A DNA stretch of 64,000 nucleotides from Ancylobacter lacus (GTDB taxonomy: Bacteria > Pseudomonadota > Alphaproteobacteria > Rhizobiales > Xanthobacteraceae): the NCBI RefSeq assembly GCF_018390635.1, contig NZ_JAHBGE010000063.1, forward strand, positions 1 to 64,000, written 5' to 3'. The stretch's first letter is position 1. Each line of letters starts with the position of its first letter. Both the position numbers and the translations under genes were made by a program. This document shows, piece after piece, positions 9,777 to 19,791 of this stretch. The notes beneath the pieces are model-generated. The model was not told the DNA's origin and did not search any database. It was given only the letters and a program-made list of their open reading frames with translations.

Positions 9777-10331
9777 TCAGCCTTCTTCCACAGCTATTCC
9801 GGTCATTGCGCTCCCGCGCGGGCGGGCCAGCAGCACGACGCTGCGGCCATTGTACAGCCCGTCGGTGTAGCGGCTGAAGCCGAGCTTTTCGGCCACCCGG
9901 ATCGAGGCGGCGTGGTCGGGCTCGATCAGGCAGGTGATGCGTTCGCCGGTACCATGCTCATCGGCCCAGCCGAGCGCCGCCCGCATCGCTTCCTCGGCGA
10001 GTCCCTTGCCCTGTGCCGTGGTTACCAGCGCCCAGCCCGCCTCCATCGTTCCCTCGATCGAGGGAACGATGGCCCGCTTCAGGTCATGGAAGCCGCATTC
10101 GCCGATGAAGGCCCCGGTCTCCCGATCCGCGATGGCGAGGAAGCCGAAGCCGAGATGCTGCCAGAGCCCGGCGTGGCGCAGGAAGCGGATCCACGCCGCC
10201 TCCCGCGTGAACGGCGTGCCGCCAATGAAGCGCACCACCGCGGGCTCCGCCCACATCGCGGCATAGGCGTCGAAGTCGTCCAGCCGGTGTGGGCGCAGGG
10301 TGAGGCGGGGCGTGGTGAGGGTGGGAATCAT
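9777..10331 (-). CDS. GNAT family N-acetyltransferase (RimJ/RimL type)
   Basis: A 184-residue Acetyltransf_3 (RimJ/RimL-like) enzyme that should transfer an acetyl group from acetyl-CoA to an amine; the substrate is unknown and may be a protein N-terminus or a small molecule. The opening TPRLTLRPHRLDDFDAYAAM, the beta-strand GFLAIADRETGAFIGECGF and the acetyl-CoA loop AQGKGLAEEAMRAAL (Q/R-x-x-G-x-A/G pattern) followed by EKLGFSRY are all typical. The ATG at 10331 begins the conserved part; a longer frame adds 15 unconserved residues. It lies downstream of nrdJ on the same strand but beyond a terminator, so it is probably transcribed on its own. Confidence 0.9.
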   Translation of the reverse strand: MIPTLTTPRLTLRPHRLDDFDAYAAMWAEPAVVRFIGGTPFTREAAWIRFLRHAGLWQHLGFGFLAIADRETGAFIGECGFHDLKRAIVPSIEGTMEAGWALVTTAQGKGLAEEAMRAALGWADEHGTGERITCLIEPDHAASIRVAEKLGFSRYTDGLYNGRSVVLLARPRGSAMTGIAVEEG

Positions 10332-10387
10332 GCCGGCCATGGCCGTCGGCGCTCCAGATGCGAGAGATGGCGTCACCGCCTAAGAAA

Positions 10388-10417
10388 AAGGCCACGAACC
10401 GCCGGGTCCGTGGCCTT
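10388..10417 (-). terminator. Intrinsic terminator of nrdJ
   Basis: Read on the minus strand, a perfect 9-base stem (10409-10417 with 10388-10396) is followed by TTTTTCTTA, 25 bases after the nrdJ stop. Confidence 0.8.
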
Positions 10418-10441
10418 CATCCTGTCAGAGGTTTGCGTGTC

Positions 10442-13400
10442 TCACGAGCAGCCCGTCGTGCTGCCGCAGGTCTCGCACTTCAGGCAGGTGCCGTTGCGCA
10501 CCATGGTGAAGTTCTGGCACTCGGGGCAGGCTTCGCCCTCATAGCCCTTGGCGCGGGCGATGGCGCGGGCCTCGGCCTTGGTCGAAGGAGCCGCCGCGGC
10601 CGGGGCGGACCAGGGCAGGGCGGCGGTGCCCAGCTCGGCCTCTGTCTCTTCCTCCGGCGCCGCCTTCAGCGCCGTGGCGCCCTGGGTGAGGCCGCGCAGG
10701 GCGGTGACCTTCGAGGGCGCCGGGGTGACGCTGGCGCCCGCGGGCACCACCATCAGCCCGACATTCTTGCCGCGCATCAGGCCCTTGGACACCATACGGG
10801 TCGCGGCGACGGCGGCGGGGGAGGGCTTGCCGTCCGGCTTGCCTTCGTCGACGCCCTTGCCGAGCGCGTCGAAGCTCGACTCCGCCGGCTCGACATGGCC
10901 GAGGTCGTTGCGGCCGAGATACGACACCGCCAGTTCGCGGAAGATGTAGTCGAGGATCGAGGTGGCGTATTTGATGGTGTCGTTGCCCTGCACCGGGCCC
11001 GCAGGCTCGAAGCGGGTGAAGGTGAAGGCGTCGACATACTCCTCCAGCGGCACGCCGTATTGCAGGCCCAGCGACACCGAGATGGCGAAGTTGTTGATGA
11101 AGGAGCGCAGCGCCGCGCCTTCCTTGTGCATGTCGATGAAGATCTCGCCGAGCCGGCCGTCGTCATATTCGCCGGTGCGCAGATAGACCTTGTGGCCGCC
11201 GACGACGGCCTTCTGGGTGTAGCCCTTGCGACGGTCGGGCATCTTCTCGCGATCGCGGATCGCGACGACGCGCTCGATCACCTTCTCGACGATCTTCTCG
11301 GTGAGCTGGGCCGCGCGGGCCGCCGCCGGCTTCTCCAGCAGCGCCTCGACCGCATCCTCCTCGTCATCGTCGTCGGAGACGAGCTGGGCGTTGAGCGGCT
11401 GGGAGAGCTTGGAGCCATCGCGGTACAGCGCGTTCGCCTTCAGGGCGAGACGCCAGGACAGCAGGTAGGCTTCCTTGCAATCCTCGACCGTCGCGTCGTT
11501 CGGCATGTTGATGGTCTTGGAGATCGCGCCCGAGAGGAAGGGCTGCGCCGCCGCCATCATGCGGATGTGGCTTTCGACCGAGAGATAGCGCTTGCCGATG
11601 CGACCGCAGGGATTGGCGCAGTCAAACACCGGGTAATGCTCCGGCTTCAGGAACGGCGCGCCTTCCAGCGTCATCGCCCCGCAGACATGCACGTTGACGG
11701 CCTCGACGTCCTTCTTCGAGAAGCCGAGGAAGCTGAGCAGATCGAAGGAGGGATCGGCCATCTTGTCGGCCGGCACCCCGAGCGCGGCCATCGTCTCGTC
11801 GCCGAGGGTCCAGCGGTTGAACACGAACTTCACATCGAAGGCGGACTTCACCCCGGCATCGATCTTGGCGAGCGCGGCGTCGCCGAAGCCCTTGGCCCGC
11901 AGCGTCGCGTGGTTGACCGCCGGGGCCTGGGTGATGGAGCCGTGGCCCACCGCATAGACCTCGATCTCGGCGATCTGGCTTTCGGAATAGCCGAGCGTGC
12001 GCAGTGCCTCCGGCACGGCGCGGTTGATGATCTTGAAGTAGCCGCCACCGGCCAGCTTCTTGAACTTCACCAGGGCGAAATCGGGCTCGATGCCGGTCGT
12101 GTCGCAGTCCATCACGAGGCCGATCGTCCCGGTCGGCGCGAGCAGCGTGGTCTGAGCGTTGCGGTAGCCATGGGCTTCGCCGAGCGCCAGCGCCTTGTCC
12201 CAGGCGCTCCTGGCATGGTCGACCAGGATCGGCAGCGGGCAGGCGGCGTGGTCGAGCGGAACCGGGTTGGTGTTGAGGCCCTCATAGCCGGTCGCCTCGC
12301 CATAGGCGGCGCGGCGGTGGTTGCGGATCACGCGCAGCATGTGGTCGGCGTTGGCGCCGTAGCCCGGGAACGGGCCGAGCTCCTTCGCCATCTCGGCGGA
12401 GGTTGCGTAGGACACGCCGGTCATGATCGCGGTCAGGGCGCCGCAATAGGCGCGGCCTTCGGGCGAGTCATAGGGAATGCCCGAGGTCATCAGCAGCCCG
12501 CCGATATTGGCGTAGCCGAGGCCAAGGGTGCGGTACTCGTAGGAGAGCTGGGCGATCTCCTTCGAGGGGAACTGCGCCATCAGGATGGAGATTTCGAGCA
12601 CGACCGTCCACAGCCGGCACGCGTGCTCATAGCTCGCGACGTCGAAGCTGCCATCCGCATTGCGGAACTGGAGCAGGTTCAGCGAGGCGAGGTTGCACGC
12701 CGTGTCGTCGAGGAACATGTACTCGGAGCACGGGTTGGAGGCCCGGATCGGCCCCGTCGCCGGGCAGGTGTGCCAGTCGTTGATGGTGGTGTGGAACTGG
12801 ATGCCGGGATCGGCGCAGGCCCAGGCGGCATGGCCGATCTTTTCCCACAGCTCGCTGGCCTTCAGCGTCTTCGTCACCTTGCCGGTGGTGCGCGAGGTCA
12901 GCCGCCAGTCGGCATCGGCCTGAACGGCGTTCAGGAACGCGTCGTCAACCCGTACCGAATTGTTGGAGTTCTGCCCGGCCACCGTGAGGTAGGCCTCGGA
13001 ATCCCAGTCGGTGTCGTAGATCGGGAAGTCGATGTCCTTATAGCCCTGGCGGGCGAACTGGACGACGCGACGGATGTAGTTCTCCGGCACCTGCGCCTTC
13101 TTGGCGGCTCGAATCTCCCGCTTCAGGGCGGGGTTCTTCTCGGGGTCGAAGCAGTCGTCGCCATCACCCTCGCAGTTCACGCAGGCCTTCATCACGGCCT
13201 TCATGTGCTTGGCGACGGTCTTGGAGCCGGTTACGAGAGCGGCGACCTTCTGCTCCTCCTTCACCTTCCAGTCGACATAGGTCTCGATGTCGGGGTGATC
13301 GGCGTCCACCACCACCATCTTGGCGGCGCGGCGGGTGGTGCCGCCGGACTTGATGGCGCCGGCGGCGCGGTCGCCGATCTTCAGGAAGCTCATGAGGCCG

Positions 13401-14155
13401 GAGGAGCGGCCGCCGCCGGACAGGCGCTCGCCCTCGCCGCGCAGGGCGGAGAAGTTGGAGCCGGTGCCGGAGCCGTACTTGAAGAGGCGGGCTTCACGCA
13501 CCCACAGGTCCATGATGCCGCCCTCGTTCACCAGATCGTCGGAGACGGACTGGATGAAACAGGCATGCGGCTGGGGATGCTCGTAGGAGGTCTTCGAGCG
13601 GGTCAGCTTGCCGGTCTTGTAGTCGACATAGAAGTGGCCCTGGCTGGGTCCATCGATGCCATAGGCCCAGTGCAGGCCGGTGTTGAACCACTGCGGCGAG
13701 TTGGGCGCCGCCATCTGCATGGCGAGCATGTAGCGGTGCTCGTCGAAGAAGGCCTGAGCGTCCTCCTCGGAATCGAAATAGCCGCCCTTCCAGCCCCAGT
13801 AGGTCCAGGTTCCGGCAAGGCGGTCGAACACCTGCCGGGCATTGTCTTCGCCCACGTAGCGCTCTTTTTCGGGCAGCGCCGCAAGGGCCTTCTCGTCCGC
13901 CGTGCCGCGCCACAGGAAGGACGGGACGGTTTCTTCCTCGACCTTCTTCAGGCGGGCCGGCACGCCGGCCTTGCGGAAGTACTTCTGGGCCAGGATATCG
14001 CTCGCGACCTGGGAGAAGTGCTGCGGCACCTCGATCCCCTCAAGCCGGAAGACGATCGAGCCGTCCGGGTTGCGGATCTCGCTCGTCACCGTGCGGAACG
14101 CAATGTCCGCATAGGGAGAACGACCGGCCTTGGTGTAGCGACGCTCGATGCGCAT
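10442..14155 (-). CDS. nrdJ: Vitamin B12-dependent (class II) ribonucleotide reductase
   Basis: Reduces ribonucleotides to deoxyribonucleotides using adenosylcobalamin to make the thiyl radical, so it works with or without oxygen. At 1,237 residues it is the long NrdJ form. The catalytic barrel shows [20 protein letters not shown] (redox Cys and substrate-binding region) and [15 protein letters not shown], which holds the radical-type Cys. The C-terminus ends in a Cys-rich zinc-ribbon-like tail ([17 protein letters not shown]), used in the family to re-reduce the active site. The ATG at 14155 was chosen because [11 protein letters not shown] is the usual start; 50 upstream residues in frame are not. 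Upstream lie possible NrdR boxes. No cobalamin riboswitch was recognised in the leader. Confidence 0.97.
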   Translation of the reverse strand: MRIERRYTKAGRSPYADIAFRTVTSEIRNPDGSIVFRLEGIEVPQHFSQVASDILAQKYFRKAGVPARLKKVEEETVPSFLWRGTADEKALAALPEKERYVGEDNARQVFDRLAGTWTYWGWKGGYFDSEEDAQAFFDEHRYMLAMQMAAPNSPQWFNTGLHWAYGIDGPSQGHFYVDYKTGKLTRSKTSYEHPQPHACFIQSVSDDLVNEGGIMDLWVREARLFKYGSGTGSNFSALRGEGERLSGGGRSSGLMSFLKIGDRAAGAIKSGGTTRRAAKMVVVDADHPDIETYVDWKVKEEQKVAALVTGSKTVAKHMKAVMKACVNCEGDGDDCFDPEKNPALKREIRAAKKAQVPENYIRRVVQFARQGYKDIDFPIYDTDWDSEAYLTVAGQNSNNSVRVDDAFLNAVQADADWRLTSRTTGKVTKTLKASELWEKIGHAAWACADPGIQFHTTINDWHTCPATGPIRASNPCSEYMFLDDTACNLASLNLLQFRNADGSFDVASYEHACRLWTVVLEISILMAQFPSKEIAQLSYEYRTLGLGYANIGGLLMTSGIPYDSPEGRAYCGALTAIMTGVSYATSAEMAKELGPFPGYGANADHMLRVIRNHRRAAYGEATGYEGLNTNPVPLDHAACPLPILVDHARSAWDKALALGEAHGYRNAQTTLLAPTGTIGLVMDCDTTGIEPDFALVKFKKLAGGGYFKIINRAVPEALRTLGYSESQIAEIEVYAVGHGSITQAPAVNHATLRAKGFGDAALAKIDAGVKSAFDVKFVFNRWTLGDETMAALGVPADKMADPSFDLLSFLGFSKKDVEAVNVHVCGAMTLEGAPFLKPEHYPVFDCANPCGRIGKRYLSVESHIRMMAAAQPFLSGAISKTINMPNDATVEDCKEAYLLSWRLALKANALYRDGSKLSQPLNAQLVSDDDDEEDAVEALLEKPAAARAAQLTEKIVEKVIERVVAIRDREKMPDRRKGYTQKAVVGGHKVYLRTGEYDDGRLGEIFIDMHKEGAALRSFINNFAISVSLGLQYGVPLEEYVDAFTFTRFEPAGPVQGNDTIKYATSILDYIFRELAVSYLGRNDLGHVEPAESSFDALGKGVDEGKPDGKPSPAAVAATRMVSKGLMRGKNVGLMVVPAGASVTPAPSKVTALRGLTQGATALKAAPEEETEAELGTAALPWSAPAAAAPSTKAEARAIARAKGYEGEACPECQNFTMVRNGTCLKCETCGSTTGCS

Positions 14156-14430
14156 GCTTTTCGTCCCCGTTCCGCGGCAGGCCACAGTCCTCTGACCTGC
14201 CGCTGGATGTCGACTCGAACCTCTGCCCGAGCCCAGCCTGTCAATTCGCGAGGGTTCGTGACGTTGCCGCCCCGCCTTCGCGCGCTTGTCATTCCGTCCG
14301 CACACCCGCGTTCCCCGATGTCGCCACCGGTGACGGAATCCTGTTGGTGTTGGGAGCGCCGGCCGCGTTACGAACGCCGCGATCGACGGTGGTCAAACTG
14401 TCCGACTCCCTCGCGGCCGTCAATCACCCG

Positions 14431-14446
14431 TCACAAACTCTAGTGT
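14431..14446 (-). promoter_or_regulatory. Candidate NrdR box upstream of nrdJ
   Basis: On the minus strand the site reads ACACTAGAGTTTGTGA, agreeing with the NrdR consensus ACACWATATATWGTGT at 12 of 16 positions, including both outer half-sites. NrdR is the ATP/dATP-sensing repressor of ribonucleotide reductase genes, so position upstream of nrdJ fits. Confidence 0.5.
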
Positions 14447-14461
14447 GGAAGAATGAACGAA

Positions 14462-14477
14462 GCGCTAAATGTAGATG
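14462..14477 (-). promoter_or_regulatory. Weak second NrdR-like box
   Basis: Matches the consensus at about 9 of 16 positions. It is listed because its centre is exactly 31 bases (three helical turns) from the stronger box, the spacing usual for NrdR box pairs. Confidence 0.25.
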
Positions 14478-14747
14478 GGGCGGCGGCCGCCCGAAATCGA
14501 GGGGCGAGGGCTTCCTATCGAGTGGGGATTCGCATGGCGAGTCCAGCGCTGCGGCGCAGTGGAGGGGCTGTTGAGAGCGGGGACAACGGGAAGGGTGGCA
14601 CGTGGGCGACACACGAGCGAGGGCGCCCGCCGGCCGTGGGAAGCAGCCATGCGTTCGGGGTGGCTGGACAGCGCCACCCGTGGTGACGCTTCATGCGCGC
14701 CCGTTTCTTGAACCGTGCCGCAGCCGGCGCGGGCAGGCCGAGCCGCC

Positions 14748-15938
14748 ATGAGCCACCTTCCTGACACCCCGGCGCGTCCCACGCCGCCCGCCATCTTCTT
14801 CATCCTCGCGCTGGCGGCGGGCGCCGGCGCCGCCAATCTCTATTACGCGCAGCCCCTGTTACCGTTGATCGCGCCCGATATCGGCCTCGACGAATCGATC
14901 GCCAGCCTCGTCGTCACCCTCAGCCAGATCGGCTATATCTGCGGCCTGCTGCTGGTGGTTCCGCTTGGGGACATTGTGGAGAATCGCCGGCTGATCGCCT
15001 CCATCGTCGTTTGTGCGGCGGTAGGTCTGGCGGTCGCCTATCTCGCGCCGAGCGCCGTGATCTTCCTGGGCGCGGCGCTTGTGTTCGGCGTGGGCTCGGT
15101 GGTGGCGCAGGTGGCGGTTCCCTTCGCCGCCCATCTCGCTGCACCGGAGGAGCGTGGCCGGCGGGTGGGCAGTGTGGTCAGCGGGCTCATGACCGGCATT
15201 CTGCTGGCCCGTCCGGCGGCGAGCATGGTAACGCACTGGTTTGGCTGGCACGCCGTGTTCGGCCTTGCCGCGCTGCTGATGCTGGCGTTGGGGGTGGGGC
15301 TGCGTCTGGCGCTACCGCAGCGCCATCCCCATACCCGCTCCAGCTACCGCGAGTTGGTGCTGTCGCTGCCGCCGCTCTGGCGCCGCACGCCCATTCTCCG
15401 GCGCCGGGCTGCCTATCAGGCCGCGATGTTCGCGACATTCACGCTGTTCTGGACCGCCGCGCCGCTTCTTCTGCACGGCGCGCCGTTCCACCTCGACCAA
15501 CAGGGAATGGCCCTGTTCGCGCTGGCCGGTGCCGCCAGCGTGGTCATTTCGCCCGTGGCGGGATGGCTGGCCGATCGCGGCCACGCTCATGCCGGGACGG
15601 CGGGGGCCTTCATCCTGGCGATCGCGGGCTTCGCGCTCACCTTCTGGGGGGCGGTGGCCGGGTCGCTGGGCATACTGGTGGCGGGTGCCGTCGTGCTCGA
15701 TCTCGCCGTCACGGCAAATCTGGTGTTCGGCCAGAGAGCGCTGTTCATGCTGGCGCCGGAGCTCCGCAGCCGGCTGAACGCGCTGTACATCGCGATCTTC
15801 TTCTTCGGCGGCGCCCTTGGCTCGGCACTGGCGAGCCCGCTGTTCGAAAGCGGAGGATGGCTCGCCGTCACCGTGGCCGCGGTGGTGGCGCTCGGCGGGG
15901 CGTTCGCCTATTTCGCCACCGAGAAGAAGGCTTCATAA
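14748..15938 (+). CDS. MFS transporter, drug/metabolite efflux type
   Basis: A 396-residue inner-membrane protein of the major facilitator superfamily (DHA1-like, arabinose/drug efflux subgroup). About 12 hydrophobic helices can be placed, with the loop after helix 2 containing the GDIVENRR version of MFS motif A (G-D-x-x-x-x-R-R) and an early AANLYYAQPLLPLIA segment typical of this subgroup. It should export a small molecule with proton antiport; the substrate is not predictable. ATG at 14748 was chosen over an in-frame GTG at 14715 because the N-terminus then fits the family length. No regulator gene is adjacent. Confidence 0.92.
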   Translation: MSHLPDTPARPTPPAIFFILALAAGAGAANLYYAQPLLPLIAPDIGLDESIASLVVTLSQIGYICGLLLVVPLGDIVENRRLIASIVVCAAVGLAVAYLAPSAVIFLGAALVFGVGSVVAQVAVPFAAHLAAPEERGRRVGSVVSGLMTGILLARPAASMVTHWFGWHAVFGLAALLMLALGVGLRLALPQRHPHTRSSYRELVLSLPPLWRRTPILRRRAAYQAAMFATFTLFWTAAPLLLHGAPFHLDQQGMALFALAGAASVVISPVAGWLADRGHAHAGTAGAFILAIAGFALTFWGAVAGSLGILVAGAVVLDLAVTANLVFGQRALFMLAPELRSRLNALYIAIFFFGGALGSALASPLFESGGWLAVTVAAVVALGGAFAYFATEKKAS

Positions 15939-16022
15939 GGCCGCGCCGATGCCCGCTCGGCTGGACAGGGCGCGGTGCGAATGGCATGGTCCGGCCGAGA
16001 AACGCTGGCATACGGGGTCCCC

Positions 16023-16436
16023 GTGAACGTCTCGACACTCCTCACCGAAATCTTCACCTGGTGGAACGGCCAGACCATGGGAACCCGTTTCCACACCTGG
16101 CGCTTCGGCGAACTGGTCGGTGAAGACGAGTTCGGCAACAAATATTACCGGACCAAGGGCGGCCAGATCGATCCTGCGCTCGGTTTCGAGCGGCGCTGGG
16201 TGATCTTCAACGGCTATGCCGAGGCCACAGCCATTCCGCCGGGCTGGCACGCCTGGATGCACCAGCGTTCCGATGTGCCGCCGAGCCGTGAGGCCTATAC
16301 CCCGCATCCCTGGCAGCAGCCGCACCGTCCCAACCCCACCGGCACGGTGGCGGCTTATCACCCGCCGGGCTCGACACTGGCGCAGGGACACCGCCCGGCG
16401 GTGACGGGCGACTACAAGGCGTGGTCGCCCGAGTGA
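16023..16436 (+). CDS. NADH:ubiquinone oxidoreductase subunit NDUFA12 (B17.2) family
   Basis: A 137-residue accessory subunit of respiratory complex I, shared by alphaproteobacteria and mitochondria. The family text is clear: EIFTWWNGQTMGTRFHTWRFG followed by VGEDEFGNKYYRTKG, ERRWVIFNGYAEATAIPPGWHAWMH, and PHRPNPTGTVAAY near the end. It binds the peripheral arm of complex I at the membrane; it is not catalytic. A GTG at 16023 (VNVSTLLTEIF) is chosen because the family begins about ten residues before TWWNGQT; an ATG at 15981 would add 14 residues. The following DUF2155 gene is its usual neighbour in this order, which supports the call. Confidence 0.93.
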   Translation: MNVSTLLTEIFTWWNGQTMGTRFHTWRFGELVGEDEFGNKYYRTKGGQIDPALGFERRWVIFNGYAEATAIPPGWHAWMHQRSDVPPSREAYTPHPWQQPHRPNPTGTVAAYHPPGSTLAQGHRPAVTGDYKAWSPE

Positions 16437-16550
16437 ATGCGGCGCCGGGGCGGCTGCCGTCGGCGGGTGCTCGCCGCGAGCGACGCCCCGCCGCCGCCTC
16501 ATTGAGGTGGTGATGTCCACGTCCCGCCCGATCGCGAATGACTGCCCGTG

Positions 16551-17225
16551 ATGTCCCGACTCTGTTCCCTGCCGCTCGCCATTCTGCTCGCGCTCGCCGC
16601 CTCCAGCGTCGCCCACGCCCAGCAGGGCTGGCAGGGAGGTGTCGAATCCTCGCCGCTGCCGCCGGCCAATGTCCCGGACGGTCCGGTGGAGAATCCCGAT
16701 TCCGCGCCGATTCCTGATGGCGTGCCGTCCATCATGGAGGAGCCGGCGCCGAGCCGCGCGCAGCCGCGGCCGAAGCCCGGCGCCCCGGCGGTCGTTGTCC
16801 CACCCGGCCAGACAGCGCCGGCGACGCCGGGAGCCCCGGCAGCACCGGCCGGAAACGAGGTCGAACTCACGCAGCCGCCGTCGCAGAAGATAGCCAACAA
16901 GACCGCGGTCTTCTCCGGCCTCGACAAGATCACCGGCCGCATCATCACCTTCGATGTCGCGGTCAACGAGACGGTGCAGTTCGGCGCGCTGCGGATCACG
17001 CCCCGCGTCTGCTACACCCGGCCGGCGACCGAAACCCAGAACACCACCGGCTTCGTCGAAGTGCAGGAGGTGGAGCTTGACGGCGAGGTGAAGAGGATTT
17101 TTGGCGGCTGGATGTTTGCCGCCAGTCCGGGTCTCCACGGCGTGGAGCACCCGATCTATGACGTCTGGCTGATCGACTGCAAGCAGACCGACCCGGTGAT
17201 CGCTTCCCCCGGCGGCCAGCAGTAG
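16551..17225 (+). CDS. DUF2155 family exported protein
   Basis: A 224-residue exported protein. It has a signal peptide ([23 protein letters not shown], cut before QQGW), a Pro/Ala-rich linker (about 60-105) and a C-terminal DUF2155 domain (about 115-215) containing [30 protein letters not shown] and [11 protein letters not shown]; the two Cys may form a disulfide. The molecular role is unknown. Members usually sit next to the NDUFA12 gene, as here. ATG at 16551 directly follows a GTG, giving one residue of uncertainty. Its last 70 bases overlap the end of aat on the other strand; both C-termini look family-typical, so the overlap is real. Confidence 0.9.
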   Translation: MSRLCSLPLAILLALAASSVAHAQQGWQGGVESSPLPPANVPDGPVENPDSAPIPDGVPSIMEEPAPSRAQPRPKPGAPAVVVPPGQTAPATPGAPAAPAGNEVELTQPPSQKIANKTAVFSGLDKITGRIITFDVAVNETVQFGALRITPRVCYTRPATETQNTTGFVEVQEVELDGEVKRIFGGWMFAASPGLHGVEHPIYDVWLIDCKQTDPVIASPGGQQ

Positions 17226-17833
17226 AAATCGGCCACGCCTTCGAGGGCGTTCGCCAACAGCTGGTGGTAGCTCCGCCGCGAAACCTCGATGGCGCCGAAG
17301 CTGCGCAGGTGGTCCGTCACGAACTGGGTATCCAGCAGGGTGAAGCCACCGCGTTTCAACCGGGCGACGAGATGCACGAGCGCCACTTTTGAGGCATCGC
17401 GGTTCCGGTGGAACATGCTCTCGCCGAAAAACGCGCGCCCAAGCCGGACGCCATAAAGCCCGCCGACGAGCTCACCGGCTTCCCAAGCCTCGACCGAATG
17501 GCCATGGCCGCGGGCATGGAGGTCGAGATAGAGCTTGCGGATGCGGGCGTTGATCCAGGTCTTGCTCCGTCCCTCGGCCGGCTGGGCGCACCCGTCCAGC
17601 ACTGCCTCGAAGTCGTGATCGATGCGGACTTCGAAGCGGTCGGACCGCACCGTGCGCGCGAGGCGGCGGGAGATGACGAAGTCGTCAAGCGGAATGACAC
17701 CCCGGCGCTCCGGCTCGATCCAGTAGAGGCCGGGATCGTCCGCGCTTTCCGCCATGGGGAATATGCCGCAGGCATAGGCCTTCAGCAGCACTTCCGGGGT
17801 GATTTCGACCTGATGTTCGCGAGGGCGTGACAT
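17156..17833 (-). CDS. aat: Leucyl/phenylalanyl-tRNA--protein transferase
   Basis: Adds Leu or Phe from aminoacyl-tRNA to proteins with basic N-termini, tagging them for ClpS/ClpAP under the N-end rule. The 225 residues match the family in length and motifs: [48 protein letters not shown] with the conserved Glu-Ala-Trp, [10 protein letters not shown], and [15 protein letters not shown]. It is the last gene of a minus-strand run after accC, with 84 bases between them. In many alphaproteobacteria aat follows accBC as here. The 3' end overlaps the DUF2155 gene tail to tail. Confidence 0.97.
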   Translation of the reverse strand: MSRPREHQVEITPEVLLKAYACGIFPMAESADDPGLYWIEPERRGVIPLDDFVISRRLARTVRSDRFEVRIDHDFEAVLDGCAQPAEGRSKTWINARIRKLYLDLHARGHGHSVEAWEAGELVGGLYGVRLGRAFFGESMFHRNRDASKVALVHLVARLKRGGFTLLDTQFVTDHLRSFGAIEVSRRSYHQLLANALEGVADFYCWPPGEAITGSVCLQSISQTS

Positions 17834-17917
17834 GCCGCGAGCATGAAGCAGAAGAGCCGGGCTGTGAAGGCCCGGCTCTCCGCCTGGTTCAGTGGCTTGG
17901 CACGTCGAAGCCCGCCG

Positions 17918-19270
17918 TCAGCGCCCGGGTTCGCCTTCCGCGAGGAAGTGCTCCAGCCAGTGGATGTCATAGGCGCCCCGCACGATTTCCTCGTTGCGGG
18001 CCAGCTCGCGGAACAGCGGCAGCGTGGTCTCGATGCCTTCGACGACGAATTCGTCGAGCGCCCGGCGCAGCCGCATCAGGCATTCGGCGCGGGTCTTGCC
18101 GTGGACGATGAGCTTGCCGACGAGGCTGTCGTAATAGGGCGGGATCGCATAGCCCTGATAGACCGCTGAATCGACCCGCACGCCGAGCCCGCCGGGCACG
18201 TGCCAGTAGCCGATCTTGCCGGGCGAGGGGCGGAAGGTCCGCGGATGCTCGGCATTGACGCGGCATTCGATGGCGTGGCCGTTCAGCACCACGTCTTCCT
18301 GCCGGATCGACAGCTCTTCACCTGCGGCAACGCGAATCTGCTCGTTGATGAGGTCGATGCCGGTGATGGCCTCGGTCACCGGATGTTCCACCTGGATGCG
18401 GGTGTTCATCTCGATGAAATAGAACTCACCGTTCTCATACAGGAACTCGATGGTTCCGGCGCCGAGATATTTCAGGTCGCGCATAGCCTGGGCGACGGTC
18501 TCGCCGATGCGGTGCCGCTGTTCCGGCGTGATGATAGGCGAGGGGGCCTCTTCCCACACCTTCTGGTGCCGCCGCTGCAGCGAGCAGTCGCGCTCGCCCA
18601 GATGCACCGCATTGCCCTTGCCGTCGCCGAGCACCTGGATCTCGATGTGGCGCGGCGTGCCGAGATATTTCTCGAGATAGACCGCGTCGTCGCCAAAGGC
18701 GGCCCGGGCTTCGGAACGCGCCGTCGACAGCGCGGCGGACAGTTCCTCTGCCGAGCGCGCCACCTTCATGCCACGGCCGCCGCCGCCGGCAGCGGCCTTC
18801 ACCAGCACAGGGAAGCCGATCTCGCTCGCCACCCGCATCGCCTCCTCATCGGAGGTGATGCCGCCGTCGGAGCCCGGCACGCAGGGTATGCCGAGGCGGC
18901 GGGCGGTCTTCTTGGCCTCGATCTTGTCGCCCATAATGCGGATGTGCTCGGGCTTGGGCCCGATGAACTGCACCCCGTGATCGATGAGGATTTCGGCGAA
19001 GCGCGCATTCTCCGCGAGGAAGCCATAACCGGGGTGCACCGCATCCGCGCCGGTGATCTCGCACGCCGCGAGCAGGGCGGGAATGTTGAGGTAGCTGTCC
19101 TTGGCCGCAGGCGGGCCGATGCACACGCTCTCGTCCGCGAGCTTCACATGCATCGCGTCGGCGTCTGCGGTCGAATGCACTGCGACGGTCGCGATGCCGA
19201 GCTCCTTGCACGCGCGAAGGACGCGAAGCGCGATCTCACCGCGATTGGCAATCAGAATCTTGCCGAACAT
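17918..19270 (-). CDS. accC: Acetyl-CoA carboxylase, biotin carboxylase subunit
   Basis: ATP-dependent carboxylation of biotin on AccB, the first half-reaction of acetyl-CoA carboxylase and of fatty-acid synthesis. The 450-residue length is standard. Visible motifs are the N-terminal [20 protein letters not shown], the ATP-grasp glycine-rich loop [15 protein letters not shown], the metal-binding [19 protein letters not shown] with VEHPVTE, and the C-terminal domain from about 330. ATG at 19270 begins the conserved sequence; an alternative 15 bases upstream does not. It lies 11 bases after accB, so the two are translated from one mRNA. Confidence 0.98.
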   Translation of the reverse strand: MFGKILIANRGEIALRVLRACKELGIATVAVHSTADADAMHVKLADESVCIGPPAAKDSYLNIPALLAACEITGADAVHPGYGFLAENARFAEILIDHGVQFIGPKPEHIRIMGDKIEAKKTARRLGIPCVPGSDGGITSDEEAMRVASEIGFPVLVKAAAGGGGRGMKVARSAEELSAALSTARSEARAAFGDDAVYLEKYLGTPRHIEIQVLGDGKGNAVHLGERDCSLQRRHQKVWEEAPSPIITPEQRHRIGETVAQAMRDLKYLGAGTIEFLYENGEFYFIEMNTRIQVEHPVTEAITGIDLINEQIRVAAGEELSIRQEDVVLNGHAIECRVNAEHPRTFRPSPGKIGYWHVPGGLGVRVDSAVYQGYAIPPYYDSLVGKLIVHGKTRAECLMRLRRALDEFVVEGIETTLPLFRELARNEEIVRGAYDIHWLEHFLAEGEPGR

Positions 19271-19281
19271 GGGGGCGTTCC

Positions 19282-19761
19282 TCACTCGATGATCAGGAGG
19301 GGTTCGCCATATTCGACCGGCTGGGCGTTCTCGATGAGGATCCGCGTGACGGTGCCGGCGCGGGGAGCGGGAATCGCGTTCATGGTCTTCATCGCCTCGA
19401 CGATGAGCAGGGTCTGGCCCTCCTTCACCACCGAGCCGACATCCACGAAGTACTTGGCGCCCGGCTCAGGGCCGAGATACGCGGTGCCCACCATCGGCGA
19501 GGTGACGACGCCCGGATGCTTTGCCGGATCAGCGTTCGCGGGCGCCGCAGGAGCCGCCGGCGCGGTCGCTACGGGGGCGGTGACGGCCGGGGCGGCTACC
19601 GCGACCGGCGCCGGCGCCACGAAAGTCGGGGCGGCGCGCACCACGCGGATGCGGAGATCCTCGTGCTGCACCTCGATCTCGGTGAGGTCGCTCTCGGAGA
19701 GCAGGTTGGCGATCTCGCGCACCAGCGCGGGGTCTATGGCGGGCTTGTTGGTTTTCATCAT
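19282..19761 (-). CDS. accB: Acetyl-CoA carboxylase, biotin carboxyl carrier protein
   Basis: Carries biotin between AccC and the carboxyltransferase AccAD. Residues 1-45 form the conserved N-terminal segment ([19 protein letters not shown]), then an Ala/Pro-rich flexible linker (about 46-82) and the biotinyl domain (about 85-159). Biotin would be attached to Lys125 in VEAMKTMN, the canonical target of biotin ligase. Two adjacent ATG codons leave the start uncertain by one residue. The gene lies 30 bases after aroQ and 11 before accC, consistent with an aroQ-accB-accC operon. Confidence 0.97.
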   Translation of the reverse strand: MMKTNKPAIDPALVREIANLLSESDLTEIEVQHEDLRIRVVRAAPTFVAPAPVAVAAPAVTAPVATAPAAPAAPANADPAKHPGVVTSPMVGTAYLGPEPGAKYFVDVGSVVKEGQTLLIVEAMKTMNAIPAPRAGTVTRILIENAQPVEYGEPLLIIE

Positions 19762-19791
19762 GATCCCGTGACGGTCGCGGACCCGTCTCCC

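Larger units (their letters stand above)
14156..14747. other. Intergenic region between nrdJ and the MFS gene
   Basis: About 590 bases with no gene I can support. It must hold the nrdJ promoter (minus) and the MFS promoter (plus). I find the candidate NrdR palindromes described separately near 14431-14477, about 275 bases from the nrdJ start, which implies a long leader. Short open frames here are Arg/Gly/Ala-rich and look like chance. The half nearest the MFS gene (14580-14740) is GC-rich with short inverted repeats but no T-tract terminator. Confidence 0.5.

Noticed and set aside
14205-14235. GTTCGAGTC on the minus strand, like a tRNA T-loop
   Set aside because: The flanking bases do not pair into a T-stem and no acceptor or anticodon arms can be drawn.
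14160-14420. Cobalamin riboswitch in the nrdJ leader
   Set aside because: I looked for the conserved B12-box and core and could not find them by eye; a covariance-model search would be needed to be certain.
10358-14443. Open frame of 1,361 residues antisense to nrdJ
   Set aside because: High-GC antisense frame. The nrdJ frame carries all catalytic motifs; this one has none.
14453-14686. Short plus-strand open frame between nrdJ and the MFS gene
   Set aside because: No ribosome site, no conserved motif, and it overlaps the likely operator region of nrdJ.
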